NCBI GenBank assembly: GCA_961205875.1
Contig: OY540809.1
Span: forward strand, 12,908,267 to 12,972,266
Reading direction: 5' to 3'
Origin: Sialis fuliginosa
Lineage: Eukaryota; Arthropoda; Insecta; Megaloptera; Sialidae
Length of the DNA: 64,000 nucleotides
Below, one piece after another: positions 1 through 12,739 of the stretch. The notes under the pieces were generated by a model. It searched no databases, had not been told where the DNA came from, and saw only the letters and a program-made list of their open reading frames with translations. Position 1 is the first letter of the stretch. Every line of letters starts with the position of its first letter. Made by a program: the position numbers and the translations under genes.

Positions 1-686
1 TTCTATCAAAAAGTTCAGATGAAAAGTTCTTAACGTCCGGACTAAATAAAAAACTTTTTAAGAAACAAAAAAATAAAACCGGCTTCAAAAATTGAATTAT
101 TAGGTACTTTTCAGTGTTTTTAGTTTTTTTTTTCAATTTTTTTATTATGGGTAATTCTTCGTCAAATACGACTAGTTTCGTAATACTAATACTGTAATAA
201 TAATAATAAATGTAATAATAATAATTTAATAATAAATCCTCTTGCCCGTTTTACGCATGCAGTGTGTTCTGAGTTGTTTTTTGAAGTAATTCGATTTACG
301 CGGTATTTCCTGGAATCTATCTACCGCGTAAATCAAGGGATGTGTACATCTAATTGTAAGATTTTTTGAAATTTTACCCTAATAGGGCTAAAGTATTGAT
401 TCCATACTAACAGTAGAATTACTATTAGATTTTATAAAATATATAAAAAACAAAGTGTTTGTTGATATATTTGCCAAAACTTTCACAATATTATTTACAT
501 TTTTGCTACTTCCAAAAGATTTAACACGATACAACAGGGAATATTTCTATACCTAATTATGAGCGCCCGACGAACAAATTTACATAATTTTCATTAAAAA
601 TAAACATCACTTTAATAAGCTTTGGGAGTGACTTAATGTCAAGAGATTTAAAGTTACGCAAGGGGCGGATTAGGATCAATGATATC
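1..686. other. Repeat-bearing, no gene seen
   Basis: Bases about 45-130 carry a dispersed A-rich repeat (AAAAACTTTTTAAG, then AAAACCGGCTTCAAAAATTG) also seen at 15297, 39625 and 57300. The rest is AT-rich with no coding signal. Confidence 0.6.
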
Positions 687-1287
687 CAGTGGCGTCACTA
701 GGGTTGGTGTCACCCAGTGCGGTAACTTATGGTGTCACCCCCATAGATAGAATTTTCTTTTCTCCCTTATTTTATTGTTCAATTAATTAATCGTTAACTG
801 AATCGTACAATTAAAAACGTAAAATTGTCCTAAAATCTCCATAAGATGAGCTTTTCAGAAATGTATAATACATTATACATATTCCTACAAAGTTTTATAG
901 AAAATTAACTTTTAAAGTGATGAAGCGAACAGGTTTGAATTGAAAATCCACAAAAATAATGAACAGTAAGGCTTCAAAAATAATCTTTTTACATAAAATT
1001 ATGTGAAATTCCTGCATTATAGTAAAGAATAAAGATTGACCATTAAACTAAAAAATAAAATTAAAATATAATGTATGTAGGGACTTTAGTAAAAAACATT
1101 TATGATATGTTGTTGTTAATAAATTTTCCATAGTGCGCTGGGCCGGCTGAGGTGAAACAATGCATAAGAATAATTTCATGGAGTGACAGAATCGTACATA
1201 GTGATGTTTTGCATTTGGGTGTCACCCCTTGTGATGGTGTCACCCGGTGCGGTCCGCACCCCCCGCACCCCCCTAGTGACGCCACTG
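687..1287. mobile_element. hAT-type MITE with CAGTGGCG ends and perfect 8-bp target duplication
   Basis: Perfect 17-bp terminal inverted repeats (CAGTGGCGTCACTAGGG) flanked by ATGATATC on both sides (679-686 and 1288-1295). Inside, GGTGTCACCC occurs near both ends. No transposase ORF. The 8-bp duplication identifies the hAT superfamily. Confidence 0.92.
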
Positions 1288-1833
1288 ATGATATCCACGC
1301 AAAAATTACTCAAATTAAATTGGAAAATTTACTTTTGTTTTTAACCCTAAACATGTAAAAGGATTTAAAATTATTATTTTCACATTTCAGATAATTCCGT
1401 ACAGGGGTGGCGCTAGAAAAAAAAATGCTGGATTGTGTTTTTTCCCGAGAAATTGGTAGATTTTGATATAGAGAAAACCAAGGGGGGTGTATAACTTTCT
1501 AGGGGCTTATAAAGCTTCCTAAAATCAGTATCATATTTTATAAAATTTTCGAAAGCGTATTTTTCACGGACCACATGTTGGGAATCGCTGATTTAGAGTA
1601 TTTTAAAGTTACTTTCGACAGTACGAAAATAAGTATTGTTAAATTATTAATGAAAATTATGAAGAACATCATAATGGGCCGTCCGTAAAATACGTAAGCA
1701 AAGGGGGGGGGGTTACCTAGTGTGATATGTGACAAGGAGGGGTAAGGGGCCCCGAACAAATATGACGTGACGCGACGTTTGATATACAGGATGTCCAAGA
1801 TAAGCGTGAAATGCATGGGGATTTTCTAAACGG
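1288..1833. other. Intergenic, repeat fragments
   Basis: Around 1678-1745 lies a fragment (GTCCGTAAAATACGTAAGC followed by a G run) resembling other G-run-associated fragments at 33660 and, inverted, 27920. No gene seen. Confidence 0.4.
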
Positions 1834-2850
1834 TAAGGCCGTTTTTCCACACACCGGCAAAACTGGTGCCGTTGACGGCGACGGCACCGGCCATGGCTCT
1901 TTTTCCACACACCGGCATTCTCAGTGCCGGTGCAGTTGAGTTCTAGTTGTGGTGATACAAACATGTCTGCAGTGTTCAATAAGCGTTACCTTCTTGGGTT
2001 ATTATACCTCAGAAAGAAGTATAGTATATAAATCACAAATATAAATAATTCGGGCAAGACATACACGAGTGTATGCCATAAGGGTTCCGAAGTACGTACT
2101 ACGTGAAATGTTTGGAACCACTTACACGTGCATTTTTAAGTTAAAATTTTATAAAAAAGTGTAAAGTTCTACTAATTGAGATCTATATTTTGACATACCA
2201 CATGCCATATCCAAATAAAAAATTCTATGACGCCCCTCCCTATAATTTAAAATTATATTGTTGACTTTAGTATTTGTCGTTGGTACTTGGTAGTACCACC
2301 AAAGCCTCATTACCAATTTTTTTTTCTGATTTTTTGAGCCAGTAGTTACAGAGTTAGAGGGGGGGGGACAAAATAAAACACTGCTTTTAGCCCCCTACAG
2401 GCGCCATTTTTGAGTTAGAAAAAAAATAAAAAATATGGTCATGTTCTACGAATAGAGATGTACATTTTGATATACCACATGCCTAGATATGAAAATAAAA
2501 ATTTCAAATTCTCTTACACCCCTCCGTATTATTCCAAAATTTAAAATTATATTGTTGACTTTGTCGTTGGTAGTCCTACCAAAACCTCGTTACCAAATGT
2601 TTTTGATTTTTTGAGCCGGTAGTTACAGAGTTAGAAGGAGGGGGGGGGGGGGTCAGAAAAAAAAATGGTCAAATTCTACTAATTGAGATGTACATTTTAA
2701 CATGCCACACGCCGACAGCATTTGACGATGCCGGTACCGTCACCGACAAATTAGCCGGGCCGGTCTACGTGGAAAAGCTCTGATTTGATTACATTGCAAC
2801 CGACGCCGTCACCGGTACCGGTTTTGCCGGTGTGTGGAAAAACGCCCTTA
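1834..2850. mobile_element. About 1-kb terminal-inverted-repeat element with GC-rich ends
   Basis: The ends mirror each other: TAAGGCCGTTTTTCCACAC then ACCGGCAAAACTGG on the left; CCGGTTTTGCCGGTGTGTGG then AAAAACGCCCTTA on the right. The GC-rich ends contrast with the AT-rich interior, which holds about two and a half copies of a roughly 270-bp tandem unit (starting near 2165, 2440 and 2665) including GAGCCAGTAGTTACAGAGTT and a G run. No transposase; superfamily not determined (possibly TA duplication). Confidence 0.75.
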
Positions 2851-3991
2851 GAGATACAGATTCGATTAAATGAGATGAATTATTTATAAGGAAAGTGTGA
2901 TTATTATTACATCAAAAAATATTAATAATTGTATGTGGTTTAGGCGGTATACCTAAAAATCTGAAAATTCTTTAAATGGCTATAACTTTTTTGTCAAATT
3001 ATATAGGTACTTTTTGTTTGCGGTTTCTCAAAGCATTTTTTGTGTAGAATTGATTGGTGTATTTAGAATTTTTATATCACTTTTAGTTTCCGAGTTACAA
3101 GCCCTAATTTTAGTTTTTCTTATGGGCCATTAAGTTGGCTAAGTACGTTGTTTATGACAATTTTCTTCATTCATAAAAATTATCATTCATTTGGGAGGGA
3201 GGGGTCTAGTTTTTGTTATGTATTATTAGGTACGGTGTTGAAAAATATGTGATGCAACGTGACAAAGAAAGAAGAAGGGGTTAAAAATGCGTCACGTACT
3301 ATATGGTTGTCCCCTAAGTACGGGGTTAATATTAATATTTCTGACTTTTCATACTTTCTTTGGCATGACATTTCGACAGTATGTATCCATCACGAATAAA
3401 AAATATTGTCCCCTTTTGAAAATATAAAAAATGTATTTGTATTTGTTTTATTTTTCTCTCATTGTACGTAATTAACAACCACTTATGTCATTATATAAGA
3501 GCTCTTACTACTGATTGAAATATTTCAAATATCAATGGACCTTTCAACGATGCCTGCATCGACACAGAATGGACAGGGGCGGGGGAGGGGGCAGAAGAAG
3601 GATATCATGAGGACCGCGTGGGCGAGTTTTCAGAAAATCAATTCCCCCTGTCCTCAAGATGAGTTGACACGTAACTCTAGATATCAAATATATATATATA
3701 TATCAACAATTGTTTGATGGAGGTTGACACACCACAATACAAATGGAATCTATTGTAAGATATCGAATTTTCTATTAATGTGGTACTGTATTTGATTCTG
3801 GTGTAGGTACACGCGGTTTTTTGTACAGGAATTTGGAAAATGACCTCAATGCAAGAGCGTCAGCAGGTATCTTTCCAGTGGGGGGGGGGATAAAAAGAAA
3901 AAATTCTTCTCCCCTCAAATTATCTCACTAATGCGAAAGTTTTGTTTTGCTCTCAACAAATTAATGTATCTATTTAGAGTGTTTATTTTTA
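2851..3991. other. Intergenic, no gene seen
   Basis: AT-rich, with a short (TA)n run near 3690 and G-rich patches at 3190, 3575 and 3880. No coding exon recognised. Confidence 0.5.
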
Positions 3992-4555
3992 TTTTTTCGG
4001 TCCCATTAGTCTATGTTTTAGCTTTGGATCAAAAGTTAATTGTCCCAAAATTTTAATCTCGTAGATCAAACCTGTGAACGGCGCAAATCGAGTCTTTTTC
4101 CCATTTGATTAACATGGGAAAAATTACTTTTTACTTATGCGTGAATAGCTCGTTGAAAATTTTTTTTATTTTAATTTCTTACAGAAGAGAACTAAATTTC
4201 CTACAAAAAAGATCCCAAGTGCTCAATTCATAGACCCAGTATTTTTAACGATATGTTCGTTGATTATCATAAAAAGTAAAATCCAATTTTTATAATAATT
4301 TTTCAACAAACGTATCTTAAAAATGACTGGATTTTATTATTAAATCTCTACAAAATATTGCTCTGAGAAATTAAAAAAAAATGTTTTTCAACAAGCTATT
4401 CATGCGAAAGTAAAAAAGTAATTTTTTCCATGTTAATCAAATGGGGAAAAGATTCGGTTTGCGCCGTTCACAGGTTTGATCTATGAGACTGAAATTTTGG
4501 GACAGTTAACTTTTGATCCAAAGCTAAAACATAGGCCAATGAGACCGAAAAAAAA
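3992..4555. mobile_element. Foldback element with long inverted arms
   Basis: Arms of about 170 bp: TTTTTTCGGTCCCATTAGTC and CTGTGAACGGCGCAAATCGA on the left are mirrored on the right (GCGCCGTTCACAGGTTTGAT, then GAGACCGAAAAA). Central spacer about 220 bp, no ORF. Target duplication not resolved because the flanks are T/A runs. Confidence 0.8.
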
Positions 4556-4595
4556 CCCACCCTATTATGTATAAATGTATATACCAATTAACCCG

Positions 4596-4749
4596 TACGC
4601 TGTTACCCACGACTTCGTTCGCGTGGAATTTGTATATTTTTATCCAATCAATTTTTCGTAATACAAAGTAGCCTGTGTCCTTTTTCAGGATGTAAGCAAT
4701 CTCCCTGCCAAATTTCATCAAGATTGGTACAGCAGTTAGCCGTTTAGCC
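4596..4749 (-). mobile_element. Helitron-like non-autonomous repeat, partial
   Basis: Minus-strand copy of the dispersed family with GCTAACTGCTGTACCAATCT, a FATCAAATTTGGCAGGGAG-type core and the tail CCACGCGAACGAAGTCG. The 5' part is missing. Confidence 0.65.
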
Positions 4750-4817
4750 ATTTGTATTTATTTTGAGTTTATATAAAAGTCCGCGAGACCTTATATCTAA
4801 CAGTAATATTTAAGTAC

Positions 4818-5218
4818 CTATTCACTATGGTCAGTGACCACTCTGCCACCTATCGGATAAAACTTGACTCTTCTGAAGTTCCTAAACAGCGATTTGAAAA
4901 TTTTAAATATAATGTAAAAATTATGTAAATAAGTAATTAAAATTATTAAAATGCAATCAAAAGGAAAAATAAAACGTTTGCTTTACCAAATTGTGACAAT
5001 AATTCATCCAATAAAACATTAAGTTTTTATTTGTTACAAAAAAATGCAGCGGTAAAAGAAATATGGGTGAAAAATTTAAACTTAACCTTCATTAACATGA
5101 ATGGTAAATAATATTAATAATAGAAATCTTAATTTAAACTTAAATCGCTGTTTGGGAACTTCAGAAGGGTTCAAGTTTTATCCGATAGGTGGCAGTGATC
5201 ACTGACCATAGCGAATAG
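4818..5218. mobile_element. MITE with about 80-bp inverted termini
   Basis: CTATTCACTATGGTCAGTGA, then CCACCTATCGGATAAAACTT on the left, mirrored on the right (AAGTTTTATCCGATAGGTGG, then CACTGACCATAGCGAATAG). No ORF. Superfamily unknown. Confidence 0.82.
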
Positions 5219-5637
5219 ACGTTTTTTTTTTATAAAGTGCGGGCAACACTACCATATTATCATCACAAATGCAGATGTTTACACAACACAGCGCGAATGC
5301 CCGGGACTCACAATTTTTTTTATTATTAACTAAAAACATGGATTAATATAATAATTATAGAAATTAAAGTTCTTATAAATAATAGATAATTTTTTAGAGC
5401 TTAGAAAAATCTCGATTTTCAAATAGTTTTACGAATCTTTCGTAATACGAGCCTGTAACATGGTATTATAATTTTTGTAGATGAACGAGTACCTACCAAG
5501 CATATATTATGATACTATTGTTTCACAAACAAAGGGGTAGAAGAGTGTTAAATGTACACCGACACATAATACGTTCAATTGAAAACACAGTAATAGTCCT
5601 TCTAATTTTAAATTTCGTGTAGGTATTGATCAAATAA

Positions 5638-5969
5638 TGTCCGGTATCATAAAGGACCTAACAAATTTGTTAGCTAACAAACACTTTCAACTGAGGTATC
5701 AAACATATATGACAGTTCTTCTGGAGTTTGTTGATGACTTTGACAAGTTTCGCGCACGCGTTGAAGGTAAATACAAACGGCATTAAAACAGTGGTGATGT
5801 TATGAAAATTATTTTGTACGGTCAAAGATGCCAACTGTGTTACAATTAATTGAAGTGTCACTGCTCTAAATTCCATAACTAATCCATAGATACTAGTACA
5901 GTATTAATACCCCATATGAATGTAATTGCTAGCTAACAAATTTTGTTAGGTCCTTTATAATACCGGGCA
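5638..5969 (-). mobile_element. Harbinger-like MITE, subfamily A copy 1 (332 bp)
   Basis: Inverted ends TGTCCGGTATCATAAAGGAC and TGCCCGGTATTATAAAGGAC, extending into AACAAATTTGTTAGCTA; flanked by TAA at 5635-5637 and 5970-5972. A TWA 3-bp duplication suggests PIF/Harbinger. The body contains a 68-codon open frame on the minus strand (MEFRAVTLQ) that is shared with the copies at 58689 and 35155. Confidence 0.85.
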
Positions 5970-6359
5970 TAACATAAACAGAATCCAGCGTTTAAGCAAT
6001 AGCAATAATGTAAGTACAAAACTAAACTTAATGCATCTCTGACATAATTTATAAATATATACAAAGTACATATTCTGTATTATCTTCTTTCCCATATTAA
6101 TTACTGGACTATTCCATTTGAAATATCAATATTTAAATGCCGTATTGACTTGAATGGTCTTTACTTTACTACATTACTATAATTAATTACTAATTATAGA
6201 TATACATTAGAAACACATTATATTTACCAACATATTAATAACATCTATGTACATCAAATAATCACGAGTATTTTGTTTAATTAAATATAATCTCTCATTG
6301 AAAGTATTTTTGAAACTGCTGGTAATAAAAAAAAATGTTTTTAATATCTAAAATTCATG

Positions 6360-6485
6360 TTCTATTTTGCTTCCTCGCAATATCGAAGATACGAGAAGCT
6401 TTGTGATCGTTTTAGAATGAGACAAAAAAAATGTTCTTCGATCTCAAAATTTTAAATTTATCTTTCTGTTTCACATCAAGACAAA
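6360..6485. repeat. Dispersed repeat fragment
   Basis: GAAGCTTTGTGATCGTTTTA and GAATGAGACAAAAAA recur at 33530-33640. The segment after it (6490-6660) has a CTGTCTGTCCGTTCGTCCGT run and a GAACCACTGAACCGAT stretch like other dispersed insect repeats. Confidence 0.65.
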
Positions 6486-6659
6486 CACTTTTCGTTCCGT
6501 GTCTGTCTGTCCGTTCGTCCGTATTTCCCCTGAATTCTTGTCACACGCATAACTCATGAACCACTGAACCGATATTATTGAAACTTGGTGGGATGGTTGG
6601 GTCTGGCTTGAGGACGGTCCCATTTCAAAATCATCAAAATCCTGTGTAAGGGGGAGGGG

Positions 6660-7188
6660 TGACATCCCAAAATATTTATTTTTTCAAGATATCTCAAGAA
6701 CGACACATGTTACGTGAAAATTTTATAGAATATTTTTTGTAGAGCATTAAATTTCCTATAATATGGGTCTACTACGTTTGCTGGAAAATATTCCCTTACA
6801 AAGATTTATCTCAATTTATTTTAAAAATTCGTGTTTTGTTTTTCTAAATTGATATTTGCTTGGATATATGAAATGTCATTTTGACGTTTTAAATGTCATT
6901 TTGGCGTTTTAAACGTAATTTTGACATTTGCATAAATTAAGATTTAGATTAAAATTGTCAAAAAATTAAAAATACATATATGAAAAATATTCAGGTGCGT
7001 TTTAAGAAAAATTTCGAATTAATATTTTTTAGTAAAATTGTATAAAAATTAAATGGTTAACCAATACCAGGAAATTTATATAAACACTATCGGTTTTTAT
7101 TTAAACTATTGAATAATTAACTACTTTTGGTGAATTTAGCACGAGGAAGCACTGTGCATTTACTTGGCAGATGTTTTTTGTACTATAC
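6660..7188. other. Intergenic, no gene seen
   Basis: AT-rich; contains three spaced near-copies of a TTTTGACGTTTTAAATGTCA-like unit at about 6880-6920 but no coding signal. Confidence 0.4.
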
Positions 7189-7364
7189 CAGTATCAGATT
7201 AAGGAAGGTCGGTAGTTGAGGAGGAATTAATGACCTTTTTTCGTTATCATTTCAATTTTAGCGCTCCCTAAAAATAACCTTTTTTTAGTCCCCATGTCAC
7301 TTTTAAATCCTACTTAATTTTTGTACCCTGGGTGGACCCCCCACCCCCCTTTAGTCCGCTACTG
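7189..7364. mobile_element. Degenerate hAT-like MITE with CAGTA ends
   Basis: Right end reads CAGTAGCGGACTAAAGGGG on the minus strand; the left end CAGTATCAGATTAAGGAAGG is a diverged mirror. G/C-rich patches lie inside each end. Target duplication not preserved. Confidence 0.5.
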
Positions 7365-9216
7365 AGTACTACTAACCAGTTTCAAGATATTGGTTTCTGT
7401 TAAATAACATATAAAAAGTCTTTGTGGCTATGCAGAAGTTTATTAAATTAAAACTAATGTTTTTCTAGCTTGTCTCAAGTATATAATTGATTGATGGTCT
7501 GATACAATATTTATTTTTAAGTGTTTATAAAAGCATCGATTATCTATTAGACTGTCAATTTTTTGGAGTTAGTAACTTTGGCTTTTGGATCGATCAATTA
7601 TCTTATCAAGTATTTTATTCGTTCCAATTTCAATTTACAACGAACTATTTACTAAAACAATTATTTCATATAATATATGGTAATATTACGCGTATCACAA
7701 TCGATTTTCTAAATAAAAATATTTGTATTTATTATTACTTCATTTGAATTTTCACTTCTGACAGAATTCGATATTTCATGTAAATTATTGTGGATATTTA
7801 AATATTAATTACAATATAATGATGTTTGAATAACACGCTACCTATTACTTTCAAAAGAGTTGATTAGATTAAAAAAATATTTATATGTTTTTTTTCTTCA
7901 AAAAATCAACAAATAATTTAATTCGATCTCGTTTCGTGAAAATTGAAACTCCAAATCGATACTTTTAAATAAAAATATTTTCTCGGTTTCCTATCTCGTT
8001 TCTAAATTGAGACTATGTAACCTAGGTACCTACTTTATTTTGAAAAAAATAAAACTTGACTTTTACATCCGGTGTTATTGACTTGCAAAGTTTAAAAATA
8101 TCCTCCTTTGTGCAAAAATCTTGAAGTACTTTACTGTCAATTACAATTGCACGAAACTTTTTTTTAAATAGAAAAATTGTAAAATTAAAATAATTATTTA
8201 AAACTGAATCTATCATGCAAGAGGAGCGTATATTTTCTAATAATAAAATACTTACGTCTTATTCCCCAATCCATGTTTTGCGTCTTCAAGGAATCATTTA
8301 TAAAAATAATTTTTATTTCATTTATTTTATTAAATTGATTGTTGGCACTCTTACATAACGATAGGTAAAAATAATAGACAAATTAATTAGTAATAGTGTA
8401 TAAATATTTTATAAAAAATATTTTAAAGGTTTAAATATATAATATCAATTAGTAATTATTAATTGGTCAATATATTTTATAGATATGTTGTTTATAATTC
8501 ATTTTTTAAGTATAGGTACTTATTTATTATTAATATAAAATCACTCTTGTTGTATTTAAAATAAAAATTACAAAATTACTCGATCGATCGAAAAGCACAT
8601 CTGTATTACCCATTATCGACATGTACATTAATCGTAAACATTTTTAAAAAAGATTTAAAACAAAGCAAAAAACGCTCGTGCTATCTTTAAAATTATACAT
8701 ACACACACACACGGACGAACTTTACAAAGAATCTAACTTATTTATCGTTGTTCCCAATCGATTCCAGTATATCTGTGACGTTTCCGAATTCAATTACAGC
8801 ATATTATCAATTTACAATACCGCGGGTGGGTGTGTTGTTACCTCTTTGTTGAATTAACAAACAACTACAGTACAAATGCCGATACATCATTACAGAAATG
8901 CGTGTGGTTTATTTTCGCTTTTGACAGACACGAAAAGTGTGCTCTTGTTTGTATATGTGAATACGTGTGTATATGTGTGTGTGTGGTTTGGGATGCGTTC
9001 AGTTCAGCTCAACTGGTCATGAGATGTTGCAGTGCAGAATGCATTCAGTGTAACAAATGACATCATTGTTGGAAAGATAATTTTCTGATAGTCGTCATAA
9101 ATAATAATATATTCTCTTCAGATCCGAATTAGGGGAGTATCATTATTCTGTGAATTAGGGTAATTTTTAAATGGAAAAAATTGTGTTACAATTTAAAAAA
9201 AAATCAGAATTCTAAT
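7365..9216. other. AT-rich intergenic with microsatellites
   Basis: (CA)n near 8699-8712 and a (TG)n-rich patch at 8960-8985. The stretch just after it, near 9000, is less AT-rich but has no supported exon. A 64-codon frame at 8216-8022 on the minus strand matches nothing recognised. Confidence 0.5.
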
Positions 9217-9456
9217 TCCATACTAATACTATAAATGCGAAACCGCTGAACCGATTTTGATGAAATTAGGCAGATTATGAGGAAGGACATAGGCTACTTT
9301 GTATCCTGAAAAATTTATTAGATAAAAAATGGGTGTATGTACTTTTGTATGCGCGATAGGTTAGGTTAGGTTAGTTTAGTGACATCTATTGTGCAAATGC
9401 GAAACTAAAAACCTGTCTTGTCGACTATCATAACAGAAATCTGCATTACCTAACAT
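9217..9456 (+). mobile_element. Helitron-like non-autonomous repeat, 3' truncated
   Basis: Starts TCCATACTAATACTATAAAT, followed by AAACCGCTGAACCGATTTTG and GAAGGACATAGGCTACTTTG. Contains (TTAGG)3 at about 9359-9376. The usual CTAGT tail is missing. Confidence 0.7.
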
Positions 9457-9858
9457 AAAATATATTCCACACAGACTAGTAAAAATATACATGAGACCTA
9501 CTTATACGTACGTAATACTGAAAATAAATAGTGTAATGTATCTACTTATATATGTATATTGATAAGATTGCCCTATTATAAATTAATAAGTTAAATTAGA
9601 TTTGTTTTTTAGTATATTTTTCTTTATTGAGAGTACAAAAAACCTTTTGTTGTTCTACAATGTGTCATTATTGGTAATAAAATATATTTTAAATCAACAA
9701 CACTGAGCGCAGAAATTACAACTCTTTTTAGAAGTTTCATTACAAATGATAAGAGAGATTAACATATAATGGCTAGAAACCAATATTGGAATACACACAT
9801 AATCACAAATCGCTTATACAAAGATTTTCAACAAGTGTCAAGATAAAAAAACACTTAC

Positions 9859-11396
9859 CGCTAGTACTTGGATGATTCATTAATATCGATAACGGGCATT
9901 CATCATCATCCAGAACATATTCTTGTACTTCTATGTTTGAACCTAAAGCAAAATATATATAAATAAATAATAAAGAATAGGTTGATGTATAAGTTTGTAG
10001 CGTTTTTGATTTCCAAAGCAAAAAGTGCCTTGGAAAGAAATCTGATCGATGCTCTTTTAATTATTAAATATTTTGATAGTTACCTGAAGGAGGGTGTGTT
10101 GATTGCACAAGGCACCAATGTGATGGATCTTCTGTCCCTTCGAAACCATATTTATTAAGCATTTCTCTAACAACGCGAGCTGCGCAGTCTCGTACACTCA
10201 GAAGTAGAGTTTTATAAGGCACATCTGGGCACAAGGCTTCTCCGTATATTTTTAAAGTACCTCCTACAAAATAAACAAATATATGAATGAACAGTACAAA
10301 TATTTAAACAATTGTAATAATTATACCTGTATCAGGTCCACCATCTTTAGACCGGAATTGCTGTAATTTTTTCTCAAGTTTTTGTTGTCTTCTACGTCTC
10401 ATAACAGCTTCAGGATTTGATATTGATCGTGTGAAAGAAGTTTCAGGAAGTTCTATAAAGACAAAATGAGTTTTAATTAAATACTGTGATTTTAAGATAT
10501 TTTTGATTATCTGGTATATGGTCGATCTACAAAATCAGTTGCAAATTAAGAAATGTTCAGTACCTGTATATAATTTTTCTGCAACATTATTAGTTTTGTC
10601 ATCACCTCCATCGCTCTTTAATCTTGATAGTTTTTCTTGTTTTTTAAGTTGTTTCTTTTCTCGTTTCGATAATTTTCGACGGAAACTCGAATTACTTTCA
10701 GATAATCCAAGGGCAGGTACATGATTTTCTTCATCTACATTTCTTAATAGAAACCTCCCATCTCTGTCATCTACATGCCAATTAAGTTGAACAAGAAGGG
10801 GTTTTTCTTCTGGAGAAAGTCTCCTAGCTGCGCCACCTCCAGAACCTCCTTGGCCGTGAATTTCATACAGAGCATACTGACCTGCTTTAAAATAAAAGTA
10901 TGTTTTAATCCTTAATAATAAATAATAACATAGATTTTAAAAGGCTTTAAAATAAAATACATTGTTTTTGTTACTCGATGTATTATCAAGAAAATGATTT
11001 TTTTTCAAATATTTACCTGCACTTCCAGCAGGTGTAAGCATTCTCATATCTGGACGGAATTTTTCTACTAAAGTGGCGACCACATCTTCAGCAGTTGCAT
11101 CTGAAGCAACACGAACACATTTGGTTGCAGCACGGCCCGTAGCGCCATCTTGGAAATAAAATCTCATGACTCCGTGGAATTCCAAATCCTTTAAAAACAA
11201 ATCATTAGTTAAAATAGCTGAGATAGATTTTTTAACTTAAAATAATTTATTACCTCGTTTGGCTCGGAGAGCTCAAATAAATCTAGACGATTAGCATTCC
11301 ACTGAGAAATAACATTACGGAGAGCTTCTCTTTCGAGAGCTCTTTTATCGCCTGTACCACTCCCTCCGTGCATTGTGGTATCAGCGTTCTCACCTT
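9859..11396 (-). CDS. cno: Canoe/afadin, N-terminal part with two Ras-association domains (3' incomplete)
   Basis: Actin- and junction-binding scaffold that links Rap1/Ras-GTP to adherens junctions. Minus-strand exons: 11396-11254, 11188-11017, 10881-10564, 10452-10327, 10263-10084 and 9942-9859; all joins keep phase with GT/AG sites. The first exon carries the family signature QWNANRLDLFELSEPNE. The second continues with FHGVMRFYFQD and EKFRPDMRML (RA1). Exon 3 has EKPLLVQLNWHVDDRDGRF, then a Lys-rich linker. Exon 4 has ETSFTRSISNPEAVMRRRR. Exons 5-6 form RA2, ending in EYVLDDDECPLSI. The best start is the ATG at 11373 (MHGGSG), which gives an N-terminus close in length to vertebrate afadin. 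The exon is also open upstream to its AG in phase 1, so an extra N-terminal exon is possible. The last exon ends in a good donor (GTAAGT). No FHA, DIL or PDZ exon is found between 9858 and 1, so the next intron exceeds 9.8 kb. Family assignment is very secure. Confidence 0.95.
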
Positions 11397-12739
11397 CTGC
11401 AAATAATAAACACAAAACGTTATTTCTATTGTAAAATAACACTAACTAAATATATGAAAATATATTACACTGACCTAATAATTTCATATTAAAAAATTTA
11501 TATAATTTATGATCTATTAAATTTATTTAACTTTAAGGCAATTATTGGACGGAATATGTTGTAAAATATTGTTAACAGTTTAACTTAACCTTAAATTATC
11601 GTTCAACTTCTGTCAAACGTCATAACATATTTTCAAGCGCTACAAGTGCTACCATTTTAGAAGGTGCATATATTTACAAACATAAGAACATAAAAGATAC
11701 GTAACGAATTTGATATTTTCAAATTCAAATATTTAATTGATTACATTAATTAATTTGTATACATAACATTTATGAAGACAGAAAATAAATGTATATAATT
11801 CACGTCTTTTTTTCATATACATTTATAATATTAAATAAAAATACAAAGCTCATATTTTATTTAAAAAGAAAAGAACAAAATAACATTTTCATGAAGAAAT
11901 TTAAACAATTAAAAAAATATTATAGATTCCATTGTTATTCTTTAGTTTATTAAAATACGAAGTACCTACTTATAAGATTTTTGTGTGTGACATTTATTGT
12001 TTAATTTTTGCAATTATAAATTTAATAACACCTGTGTATTTTTAAATTAAGGGCGTGAATAGAATATGAATATGTTTATATATTATTGTAATAAGTAACG
12101 TTACATAATAGGGATGTGATTTTTTACGTAAATATGTACCCTTGCGTATAGCTTTAAAAACTACATAAACGGTTACTTCCCCGACTTCCTGTCCGTATTT
12201 ATACACAGGTGTGTTTTGGTGTCGTTACGGTACAGAGGATGAGAAAACCAACCTTACAACCTCTTTAATCGGTGAGGCAAAGGGGACTTAAAGTAAACCC
12301 CAAACAATAATAGTTCAAAAACAAAATTATATTGATTTTAAAATAAAACATTAGGATGTAATCATTGATAATATCTGATACCTACGTCTTAAAATTAAAC
12401 TTCTGGTAATTTCTGTTTGTTTGTTTATATACCCGTTATCTCGAGATTCATGATTAAAAATGATAAAAAAATTAAAATAACATAATTTTTAAAAACGTAC
12501 ATATTTAAAATAATTCATGAAGTACTTATAGACATTTTATTTTAAACAGAACGAAAATGTCTAACTTGCATTACAAATGAATATTAATTTTTGCTCTAAT
12601 CGCTTTCTTTTATTTCGCGTGTTGATTTTAAGGCATGTTTGTTTAATAATTAATCTATGAAAATATTTTTGTTAAAAAATATTAAATAATTATTATCTAT
12701 TATTTCTGATAAATTTTGTTAAAATGTACCAAGGTAATT
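11397..12739. other. Intergenic upstream of canoe exon 1
   Basis: AT-rich without a supported exon or repeat boundary. If the canoe ATG is at 11373, the transcription start is still further upstream, because an acceptor AG lies directly before 11396. Confidence 0.5.

Noticed and set aside
5670..5876. 68-codon open frame as a gene
   Set aside because: It lies wholly inside a MITE repeated at 35155 and 58689; no domain recognised.
9359..9376. (TTAGG)3, and CCTAA-like units at 42053-42077, as telomeric repeats
   Set aside because: Only three or four units; the first is part of a dispersed Helitron-like repeat.
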